The notes under the pieces: model-generated
The model's database searches: none
What the model saw: only the letters and a program-made list of their open reading frames with translations
What the model was told of the DNA's origin: nothing
Shown here: positions 24,201-36,200 of the stretch, in pieces
Layout of the letters: each line of letters opens with the position of its first letter
Numbering within the stretch: the first letter of the stretch is position 1
Source: Ischnura elegans
Lineage: Eukaryota; Arthropoda; Insecta; Odonata; Coenagrionidae
Direction of reading: 5' to 3'
DNA: 64,000 nucleotides
Assembly: GCF_921293095.1 (NCBI RefSeq)
Contig: NC_060254.1
Coordinates: forward strand, 58,140,069 to 58,204,068
Made by a program: the position numbers and the translations under genes

Positions 24201-27200
24201 ATTACGGTCACTTATAGCTATTGAAATATTCCTGTTAAAAATTATATACAGCATTGGAAAGGTAAACTAACAAATATGTAGTCCTCAACAGAAGTTCAAT
24301 TTCGCGCTACTGAAAAACTTTATTGAATCTAAAGAATGTAGAGAATAAATCATGTAAACTATTTATTTGCTTCTAATCACTTCTCAAAAATTTCAGCAAA
24401 TGTGTAACACGTATTAGTTTCTAACACAGTTCACAGTATATATTTGTTATTATATCTGTTGGAAAAAAACACATCTTCCAACTTTTTTCTTTTTTTCTCC
24501 TCATCCTTTTCGCAGGCTCATTTTACGCATATTCCTCTATTTTTCAAGTCTCTACAGATCGTCTTCAATATCGATCTAATTTTACTGTATAGAAAAGTTA
24601 ACGATCGAGTTATCTCACGAGGAAAACGTCTTTGCAATGTGATAGTGAATTGGAATACCTAGGTATAACAAATGCACTGATGTCAGCAGTGTTTGGCAAA
24701 TGAAAGAAAATGGCCATGGACCATCTCCTGATGTTTCTGTTTGTATGATAGGTGCAGCCTATTTTGTCTAATGTGGCTAGACCTCCTTCTGTGCAGTTAT
24801 AAAAGGTTAATAATTCCAGTTTTCTTTTATTATCTATTCGTCTTGGATTCATGGACAGAAATAGCTATGTGAATTGTTGGCCAAAGAATTACATTCTTTA
24901 ACCATTTTACGACGCAGGAAACCAGAGCTTTTTTCTTCTTAAACCAAAATAAGCTGCTATTTTCTTCTTTCTTTTACATATACGACATTCAGTGCTAAAT
25001 CTCTTTTATTTTTTGCGCACTGTTCCCACAACGGTCAAATTACTGCTTAGAATTTCATCTGCTTGCGGAATATTATTGAACCAGTAGTTCAAATTATGTT
25101 CCTCCCGTTTCTGTTTACAAAAGAAAACATTCGCTTTAACTCCACTTTTGGACAGTTATCTACAAAAGATGGACCCTCTGGTTGCCACCCTGAGTAGGTA
25201 CATCTTCAAATACAATCGAATTTGCCAATGCAAAAATTTTGATTCTATATTTTGCGGGGTTGGAAGGTAAATATTGCCTATATGAACATCTTCTTTGAAA
25301 TGGAATCAATTGTTCATCAGCTTTTTCTCATTGCCCAATTATATTATGTTGCCGTGTATTGCGAGCAAACATCTAAAATACATCTCTCCTTTGTGCTAAT
25401 TTGCCACTTTTCATTTCCTCTACTCTAGCAGTCACGTTGTCGAAACGAAGAGATAAAGGGGAAAAGAGAAATATGTTATGGCTCATGGAGGAATATCATA
25501 TTTCCACTCGTAATCCATTGTGTCCACTCAGTTTTATTTGCCCTTGCTAAAAGAAAAATACTATTCAGGAATTCGAAGTCTTTCCTGTCTGTTTCACTAT
25601 TTATTTTACGAGAATAATTTTCAGTGACTTTCTCTACCTGAATATCAGTACAATTTTCAATTTTCTCTACCATTCTTTCAATCAACATAATACAGGCATC
25701 CCCCGAGTTACGTATGTCTCGACTTACGTAAATCCGTACTTACGTAAGCGATAACCGTATTTCAAATGATTACGTTAATTTTCGAATGCGAGCGCGAAGA
25801 AGTAGATATTCGCTCGTACAACCTATGGTAGAAAAAATATCGAATAGTTATAGAGTTTTTTACGTGCTAAAAATAACAAAGTGTCCCATTTTTGTCATTC
25901 CTCGAAGGAAATTTCATTAATTTCTGTAGAAAAATCGCTTATAAATCCCAAGTCAGCAATCAACGTGAAAATTTGCAGTTCTAGCGATGGATGTGGTGGC
26001 GTATGTGGTTGCGCTCATTCCTGTACGATACAACTTGTTATACAGCAATATCTGAAGCGCCAACGCAAAGGTTCGACTTACGTAAATTTCGACTTACGCA
26101 TAGTCTGCCGGAACGCATCTCTTACGTAACTCGGGGGATGCCTGTACGAAAATAAACCATTCGTGTTTTGAATCCAATTTATTTTGCTAATAAGTCCACT
26201 TCTCTCAGTAACACTGCTACAAGTTTATGCTCTTATGTTTGGTCTTGATCCCTGCGTATTACACGTTGCAACTCCATACTTCCCAACGTACATAACTTCC
26301 CTTCCCTTTTACAAAAGTTCCTCATCTCTGCACTGTTGTTCAGTGTAAGTGTCATGCGCAGCTATATGACACCCATCTTCTTTTTCATCAGAATCAATCT
26401 TCTTCCCTCAGTGATTCATTCAAAAGACAAAGACTCTTTCTTATACTCTAGAGATAGCTGACATCTAGTATGAATTGAAAACGATGAATGTAAGTATTAT
26501 AAGGCCAACCTTCACTGGTAAATTCACAGAAACATGAAAATGATGACTTTTTTGAATAACTACTGCACTGACGTAATTGAACGAAGTCTTCAAAAAATCA
26601 CTTCTAAAAAATCGCATTTCCTACAAAAGTTGGCGTCAGAAACAAATAATTCCTCATCCAAATTTTCAATCAAAATTCAAAGTATATTAGCTTTTTACTT
26701 TTTTTATAAAGACTGCAGGAATCCATAGTGTACTGAATGAACGTGCTGTTAGTATTACATGATCGATTTTTTGTGGCTCACTTAGAGAAAAACCACTGTA
26801 ACATTATAATAAATTACTAACTTTCTATTTGTTTACATAAATTTAGTAAAAAAATATACCAATAAATAAATATTTATTGATGTAAACGTAAAAAGACAAC
26901 TTTCATGGTCAGTTTCTGAAAAGTAGCTATCAAATGTGATGAAAATGGATGAAAAACATTGAAGGTACTTGGCAGAAAACCGTAACGAGAACGGTCGCGT
27001 GGGGTGTCTGGCGCACCCCACTCTGCAGAGCTTTGACAAAAGTAATTTTTCTTAAAAACTTGCATTGATTTTATAATAATCTTTTAGAAGTATCTTCAGA
27101 AAGCTTAAAAAATCAGCTAGAGGAGGTTACAGGTCATTGCAGTCACAATTGCAAGAAAAAATAGCGCTTATATGAGGCTGGGGTGTCTGGGACACCCCAC

Positions 27201-30200
27201 GCGACCACTGCCGGGTTAAGAGAATGGCTGCATGAGAAGGATTTTTTTGTCCTAACCTAACTTTCCCTTCCATCTATTTAATTCTTGCACTGACAATGAG
27301 TTGGGATTTTGGGTCTTGCACATAAGGTGATTTTGCCATGAACTCGTACTTGGAGTATTGCTGCTTCTTTACTACTCCAAGGCCTTGTGAATGGACCTCT
27401 GTTATGTTATTTACTCTCTTCTAAGTGATTCCTTCTCTCAATGAAAGGTCATCCCTGAATGAGTAAAAGCACCAGAACCCTAATGACGTCACAGAGTCAT
27501 AAAGAGTGGGTGGCAACTTAAATAAACTTTCACATATTATACTTACAAGTGAATGACTCTCTGGAATATTTTTTGTCATAATAAAAGGAATTTGAATTCG
27601 GACCTTTAAATGTTTGTGTGTGTTCTGTGCTAAAAATTTAATACAATTTGCTTTACCTACCATTTTATTTCTCTAGGCGTGGAGCAAGAGGTCAAGGAGG
27701 AGGTGGTTGAAGCACAAGAAATGACAGAAGAAGCTGAGGTGGTGCTGGAGGAGAAGCCTCAGGAGCAAATTGTTCAAGGGTGCAGCTATGCAGCACTAGT
27801 AAGGTAACCACCATTGATACTTAATGCACCAATGGTTTATATTTTAAAAGTGAAATTATATTAGATTTGTTTAGCTCCTGGTGTTTGCGCAATCCAGCCC
27901 GTGGTGGCTCAGAAGATGTGCGTGTGGGGACGTGTGCCCCGGGTTATGATAATTAAAGGGCGAGGACACCTTTGATGGAATTTGCTTTATTTCACGTGCG
28001 ACTTACAGGGAAGCGCACGCTGAAACTCCGCGTCCACACGCTCCCGGCTTTCATCAAAACACTGAATGACACCCACACCGTCGGAAAGGGCATCGATGTT
28101 AGGGTCTGAGGGTTACTGACCCTCGAGTAACGGCACTGCCCTCACTCCAAAAGGGTGTGAGTCGAGTCCCCTTGGCGGAGACCATGAGAAAGGGGGCGAA
28201 TGGGTCTCGGCTGGTCCTTGGAACACCCATAGGGCAACGACACTCGCCGAAGGGGAGGGGGGGAAATACCCAACACCTGGTTTGGCTTTCTTTCTATTTA
28301 CCATGATTTTCAGTTATCTCATCTAATATGCCTTTGTAGAGTCTCAAGAATAGTATTCTCCTGCTTTAACCCTTTCCCTACTAATGAAGAAAATATGTGG
28401 CAGGACGTTTCTTGACCCGGGAGGTGAAAACCACAAATTTTCGTCTGAGATTTTTCTGCGTAAGCACTCAAATGCTGAAAATATACATTTCCTTGCTCTC
28501 TCCCTTTTGTGACGGTAATGGTTTCGCGAAGTATTAGTTAAGGGACCCAACAAAGCGGTAGGCCGTACCCTCGAAATCCTGGAGCAGGTACCTGGACCCC
28601 TTATCTTATATTACCCCTCTTTTTGGTGAAGGACCGAGAGGTCATTCAATTGTTCATTCAGTCAGTTTTCGAAATAAATATTTGTTCCTTCCTCAAAAAA
28701 TATAAACTGAGAATTGAATTACATATTTGTCTTTTGAGCAGCGTTAACAATTTTTAAATGAAATTCTACGATAAATATTAATTTATATCTCGTTTTCAGT
28801 ATAAACATCAACATGGAAATTGTTGCTGCATTAAATGCGTTATTATTGACGGTAGAGCTTCATTCAAAATTTGACAATTCTCAGAATAAAACGAGGAATT
28901 CAATTAGAAGTCTGCAATTTAACTTCAAGCAACAATTATTGGTATAGCTAATTCATATAAAGAAAGCATGATTGCCGCTGGTAGGGTTATAAACCCCGAA
29001 AGGAGGGAGCCCAACTACCCTTGGAGTCTTAGATAATGTCTTAGATAATCTTGGAGTCTTAGTCCCTGCTAGGAAGGGTCGAAAAAGGTTGAGGCTGAGA
29101 GTGCGTGATAATCAGCGAGACCCTTCTAAACGAATATCCTGCAAAAATGCTCCGTACAGAGGGGATGGAAGAGTCTCTTGGGGCTCAGTACAGCAGTTAT
29201 GCTAAGGTGAGAACTCCAATTTCTCGAAAGGGTTAAATTCGATCAATGCTCCGAGACTTCAGTCAACTATGAAATATAAAGTCTTGGTGATATAATTCAG
29301 TCTACAACATGTACTGTAGTGAAACTCACAATAATTTCCATGGGGAAAAATTTCGTTGCTTTTTTTTCCCATGGAAATTAGTTTTAGGAATTGGGTGATC
29401 CTGAGTGCGGCTTTGGTAACTTGTGAAAAGTTCTCATTTGTTTGTTAATGCATTTTTTATGGGCTCCATTTGCAGGGAAAATGAACTTCTGAAGCAGCAG
29501 CTGCGTAAATATGTGTCTGCCGTCCAAATGCTGCGTAGGGAGGGAAGGGGGAGTGAAAGCGAGGCGCAGAGGCCGGATAGTGAGGCATTTCGTGAAGCGA
29601 GGGAGTATGAGCAGAAACTGGTCCAGGTGAGTAGAGGATGGACAGACTAATATATTGTGAATACATTCACACCATATTCAACACCAATTCTCCAACACGA
29701 TGAACCTCTGAAGGTTTACCAATGTCTTTGGTGATTAATCCAACATTTAACTGTAGTTTTCTGTTTGAGAAAAATAAATGGGTGTTTGTTTGCCACCTGC
29801 AACAGCCGTTACAGAGCTAGCTCTCAATTTGTTTGTATTGATTGGATATTTTTGGTAAATATTTTTTTGTCCATTTTTTTTCATTTATTCTTAATATTGT
29901 GGTGCATTAATCCTTATGATGACAATACTTTTGTAAATATATGCTCTAAGGTACTTTGCCCCTTCAGTGAAATAACTTATATCATTCTACTATCTATTCT
30001 ACTCCCAGATAATGTTTATTTCTTAAGGATTGCTCATATTGGATGTAATGTAATTCTGCATTAGTGATAGGATATTGTTTGTGAATAAAGTAAAATCTTC
30101 TTGTTTTGTGCACAAGGTAAAGCTGTTTAAGGCCTATCTTTTAACAGGTCATTAGGGCTGAGACTGAGAACCAGATGACAGAGAGGGAATTTTTTGTCAG

Positions 30201-33200
30201 AAACGTCAGCCTACAGTAGCCATAGTAAAATGTAAAACTTCCGGCTTCAGTTTGTGTAAATTCATGATGGTATTAGGAAAAGGTACTCTTTGTCAATTTC
30301 TATATTTGTAAGCTTTGTAATCAGAGTGGTAATTAACAAAGTTTTATCTTTTATTTGTTTTACATTTTAATTCGGAAGTTTTACATTTTATTATGGCTAA
30401 TGTAGGCTGACGTTTTGACTAGAAATTCCCTCACTGTCATCCCGGCTTAGTCTCAGCCCTAATGTGTCGAAAGATAGGCCTTCAACAGCCTTGCCTTGTG
30501 CCAAACCCAAGAAGATAAAAGATAAAACTTTGTCAATTACCACGCTGATTACAAAGTTCACAATTGTAGAAATTGATTAAACGTGTCTACAATAGCCTCA
30601 CCCACTGCCAGACCTGAGAAGATATTGCAAATTATTTTATTCTTGAGGAAATTCTTAGGTCTTTTAGTACATGAAAAGATTGTGATACTGAGTATTGGCT
30701 TATAGGTTGCGGAGATGCACGGCGAGCTGATGGAGTTTAACGATCGGCTGCAGAGGACGCTGCGTATGCGGGAGAGCCAGCTGGCTAGGCTGTTGACGAT
30801 ACGCCACTTGCACGGTGACTCAGATGGGGATGAGAGCGTTCTTGAAGGCGAGCTGTTGTCCACGGGTGTCTGGGTGCCATCGGCCTTCCTCACAGGGGGT
30901 GGCACGGACCTACATCACGTTTATCAGGTGTGTGATCCAATCCAAGCACAGTACACCCTTACTTATCAAAATTAATAAATTCTGGAAGACTGATTGTAAA
31001 GCAAAGTCCATTTCATGTTGAATCAGCATTATTTTCGGATGAGGAATCTGTATCAAGAGCACATGTTAGTGTTAATGTTGCTGTGTTATAAAATATGTTT
31101 CATTTACTAATAAGGAGTATGGTTAAATAATTTATAGTATTTTATGAGCACAAATAAAATTGGTATAATTTGAAATTTTAACATGTTCGCAGGAAACGTG
31201 AAATTTACAGTTTTTTACATGTGGGCATCAATTTTCATAAAAATGAAATCAATTATCCCAAGCATCCACTGGGAAAACTCTGATCTTACAATGCTGGCGA
31301 CTAGAAGCGCAGTCCGTAGTACCTGTTACCATACAATGGCTTTCCCCTTCTCTTACCTTTAGGGTAGAATGTTCCTTGCAATTTCCAATAGGCTCACAAC
31401 TGGCCTAACTGCATGTTTCCATGTAACACATTCCGCGACCACCCTCATGCCTCCTATGAAAGGGGTGGTGGTTGTGGTGGGGTTGCATATTCTTTATTTT
31501 ATGTCAAAATTTTGTGTTACTATTGAATAAAATTCATAAAATTACCTACAAACAAGGGGGGACCCAAAAATAACCACACGGAAATCGCTGTGCCTGTCAC
31601 TCTTATAGTTGGGATTCTCTCATTAAATTGGTATTGATTCACCTTTTTTGAGTCAGCTTGATAAACAGCATGATTTTTTATGGTTGTAGCAAGGCCCTGT
31701 GACAGTTCTTGTTCAAAGAATTTTTTGACCTCTTCAATTTTGGAAATGGCTCTTATTCGAGAGCAGTTTGCAGCGATCAAATTTTGTTTTCTTCTGGGTA
31801 ATAGTGTGTCGGATAGGTTGTTTACAGTTTACAAAGTACACTTTTTGAGAAGGGCTCAAGTGTAGAAGTGGTATTTGTGATTCAAATACAGCAACATGTC
31901 GATTGAAGTCAGTCAGGAATCTAATTACCTACTCTCAGTTTCTTGAATTGATGGTTCATCAGTTATTGATTTATATTTTCTTGATCAGGTTAATATTATA
32001 TTGTAGTCTTCTACAATGTCTAGCATCAGCATCCATCTTCCAAGTACATATGCGTTGCATCAGTTTACTTTTCATGACAGCAGTTTTGTCCCCTGTCCTG
32101 GAGACCTTTTCAAGTCGAGTTGATTGTCATTGCATTCTGACTGATGTACATATATATCTGTGCGCACTAGTGGCTGGCTGATTGCTTAATATTCTTTGGG
32201 CGGCTTTGTACTGAAGGTGGTACTTCAGCATGACTCTAGATGGAATAGTGTCAGAATCTGCAATAATGGAGAAAAGCCAAAGAGGAGAAAAATTTAAGTT
32301 TTGGCATTTTAAATTTCAATTTTGAATATACACTCTTGTTAAGATTATTCATGTGTGGGACATTGTTCATTTTTGCTCCTAACGAAACATTTCCTTGTGA
32401 TTCTTTCAGGTGTATGTTCGAGTTGGGAGTGATGAGTGGAACATATACCGACGATATTCGCAGTTCCACGCCCTCAACAGAGCCTTGCGCAGACAGCTGC
32501 GGGAACGAGGGAATGCCTCCCACGGGAATGACAGAGGTCAGAAAAGTCACAGACATGATTTCTTTATTCCTTTTGCTACATTTTATGAGTGTTTATAATC
32601 CTTTTTTGTATTCACACATTTTGTGCCATTGTGCAGTGTAGTGTAAGGGTTGAACTGAAATTGTGCATAATTCCCTACTATTTTACCCTATTCATACCAG
32701 GGGGTAGTAAAAAAATACCAGAATAGCGCTTCAATATTCTCTCAAACCCTGAATTACATTCCTGAAAAGAATATGATGGATGGAACGGAAATTAAAACAA
32801 AAAATTCCTTATTTAGCCACTATTTCAAAATTGTGCGAACAATCCACAGGGAGAAAGTAATATGCTTTCACCGTAATGGTCTCGACTCCACCTCGGTAGT
32901 TTGACTCACTAAAGCACTTGACCAGAAATCATGAGATCCAGGTTTGAATTCCGTCCAAGGAGAATAATTTTTTCTTTGTGGATTTTTTGCGGAATCTGTG
33001 CACTGTGATGACCATGGGCATACCCAGCGAGGGGCAGGAGGGGGCAGCTGCCCCCCCTCTTAGAAGCAAAAATCGAAAATGTCTTTAAGGAAAATAATAA
33101 ATAAAAATTTAAAAACTAATAAAGAGTTGTTACAGTTTCCTTAAAATATTGATTTCATTCACCTTTTCCATGCTTAAATCTTACCTACAACTTGAACAAT

Positions 33201-36200
33201 TATGGCTTGCCCCCCCACCTAGTTTTGATCCTGGGCAGGCCCTTGCAGGTGACTTCATAAAGTTTTCACTGTGGCTAGTCCAGATATACTTAAATTATGA
33301 TAAACTCGCTCATAAATTTAATACATTAGATTCACAAGTTGCCACCCACTTTTCATGAGTTGGTGATGCCATTACAATTTTGGTTCTTCTACTTGATTGG
33401 AGTTCCATGGAAGCTCAAAACCCTTGGCATGTGTTCTCAACATGATCAACTTATCTGCCTAAGCGTTAAAACTATAGATTTTTTAGCCTGGTATGGCTCA
33501 AGAAGTAGATGTCACATTGAAAAACAGAAAAATACAGGCCACCATGTCTTTGAACTGTATTTTTGTGTGTGCCTCAATGGATTAGTGGCTTAGGTTAAAC
33601 AATGTAGGGTTTACCTGTGGTACCTTGTTTGGGTTGGGTTTCTCATAACTCAGGCAGTAAATATCTGAGGGGCCAATATTCCACAGACCAGACTCTAGGC
33701 AAGGAAATTGCTTTTGGGAGGACTTTGGTGGGTTACCTGTACTGGTTATTTATTTCAGTTCCCATGCATCAGAAAACCGTGTATTTCATTTAATATACTA
33801 TTAATTTTATTTGAACAATGCTGAAATTTATTGTCATCATTGCTTTTTACCAAAACTCTCATCATTACATATTATGCCTTCATCTTCGTAGGTGTTTTTT
33901 TCCTAAATCCACCTGGTTTTTTTAAATGAAAAAAAATAATTAATTGTGACATTAGGGCCTTAGCAGCTGTGCTTAATATTATACATCCCATTTTGAGCTA
34001 ATGTTGGGCCTGATTTCAGTCCTAAGCTTTTAATAGTTGGTTGAAAGTTAGAGGATAATAGCCCCTGGGTTAGTTGTCTCGTAAGTGGATATATGGCGGG
34101 CTGTGTCCTCAATAACTTATGAGTTAGCAGCTGAATGAGGATTTTTTTATTGTTGTAACTGATCTTTCCATTCCATTCAACTTATTCTTTTGAGGAATTA
34201 TGATTTGGAGTTTGAGTGAACATTGTTGGACTATTCTGGTATTTTTTGCTACCCCCTGGTATGCATTGGGGAAAATAGTTTTGAAGAAATGCGAAGGAAA
34301 GTGTGCTGTAAAGCAAAATCCTTAAATGTGTGTTAACGGATGTTTGAATGTTTCAGGTGGCAGTGGGGAGGACGCGGAGAGTTCATGGCCTCGATTTCCA
34401 CCAAAGCGCATTGTTGGCAACCGAGACGCCTCATTTGTGGAGGAGCGTCGTCGTGCCCTTCAGGCATTCCTTCAGCACCTCATGGTGCACATAATGCACC
34501 ATGAAAGGGCCCTCAGGGCTCCATCTGGCACACTGCCCACCAAAGAAGACCTCGTGAAGGCTGTGCCGTTTTTTGGGTAACTATCCCTTGATGATGTTTC
34601 TTGAAATCTAATGATAGGTTTGGCACAGCTCTTCACACAATTCTCGTATCAGCTGATCTTTTAACACCAACATTATGCTTCTTCTTTACATCCTTCATCA
34701 CCAGCTCTATGTACAGTGAAACCTCGATATAACGACACCCCACGGTGCACTAATAAACACTCGCTATAGCGAATTGTCGCTTTACCGGAGGTGGAGCAAA
34801 TGATAGCCAATATACCTGTTGCGAACAGATATACAGGAACAGGAGTGGTGCGGCGACAGATAAACATCTATCCGATAAACGTAAGCATAAATCCAGACGA
34901 AAGGCGATGTTTTTTTGCATCACTAAATTTCCTCACTCAAATAACGACTAACTATTCAAACAATTTATAAGCGCCGCACTGAATAAAAATCATGCAAAGC
35001 ATTGTTTCGTCATCATTATATTTATCGAATGACAGTTTACCACATAAATTTGAGACTGAGCACTCCATTAACTTCATTTCTAACAGATCGCCAGCAATTA
35101 CAGAGGTTAAGGAGTCTTGATGAAAGTCTTCCGGCGGTGAAACCCTCGCTATGGCGAGAGCCAACACCGAAAGGGTCTCGTAAAAACGAATTTTTTAACA
35201 CGCTTATTATAGGGTCAATTGACGGTGCATCGGCTATCTCTCGTAATAGCGGGGGTGTCGCTATAGCCCGTACTCGCTTTAACGAGGTTCCACTGTATCT
35301 CATTCAAACCTACCCAAGAGGACAGAATTTTACAAATAAAGTCATTTTGGGGACTTAATCGCCAGTACATCTGATAGACAGGGTATTCTTAACCAAGGAT
35401 GTGTTGGCTCAAGCCTCTCATAGAGCAAGATTTTACTGTATTTTTCTTTACATTTTTTCATATGTGTATGTAGTTCCTGAAGAAGGATCAAGTATTTATT
35501 TATTTCAATATTGCCTTTCTAGTGCTTTCTCAATCTTATTGTGGTTTTTTTGATTTCCTAAAAAATTGTGGCCAAACCTTTTGGAAATTTCACATTGTAT
35601 TGTAATTTTGAAGATGCTCCTATCAAAAAGCAATTTCATTAGTTATCAGGACTTCCCGTCCTATTGAGTAATTTTGCTGCGAAATCCCAAATAATTGATG
35701 AAGTAACTGTTATGTGTATGAGGAGGAAACTAGGGTCTTGCATAGGTGAATTTTGTCCTCACAAGATGGTGTATGCTACCTAATTTCATTGTTTTATCTT
35801 TTAAAAGGAATGGGAAAAGGTTGCATAAGGCATGGAAAATCTGGAGAAGTCTGGGTATTTGAAAATTCAGATTTTAGAACAGCCTCTCCTCATTCACCTC
35901 TCTCACTCCATCCAACTATTGAACAGGGTTCATTCTGAACAGGGAAGAATAGACCTTATTTTTTCAGCGATAGTAAAGTTTTGGCTCAATGTTTTTGTAT
36001 TATATGTATTTTATAAATTTTATAGCTCTGAGGAGACTTGTATAAAATTGCAAAATGTTGTTTCTTTTAGAACTAACTTAAAAAATATAATTAAAAAGCT
36101 ATTGTTTGGAGAAATTAATGTTTAGGCATTTTAGAATCTTATATCAAGGTAAAAGAACTATCTACATATGTGTAGGTAAATAGTTATATATGTATTGATT

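Larger units (their letters stand above)
23736..27219. mobile_element. 3.5-kb piggyBac element with decayed transposase
   Basis: TTAA flanks both sides. The left end TTAACCCGGCGGTAGTCGCG and the right end CGCGACCACTGCCGGGTTAA are near-perfect inverted ends. The subterminal box GGTCGCGTGGGGTGTCT recurs at 23765-23790 and 26992-27010, and in reverse at the right end. It encodes the remains of a piggyBac transposase on the minus strand and has been hit by a pogo/Tigger-type element. Confidence 0.9.
32677..34280. mobile_element. ~1.6-kb inverted-repeat element in intron 12
   Basis: ACTATTTTACCCTATTCATA followed by CCAGGGGGTAG...ATACCAGAATAG at the left is mirrored at the right (CTATTCTGGTATTTTTTGCT, then ACCCCCTGGTATGCATTGGG). 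Ends are about 50 bp with a few mismatches. Contains a SINE relic and a hAT-type MITE. No transposase frame. Confidence 0.65.

Noticed and set aside
25881..26129. 82-codon frame with several Cys
   Set aside because: Inside the pogo/Tigger-type MITE with perfect 24-bp ends; it crosses the subterminal repeats.
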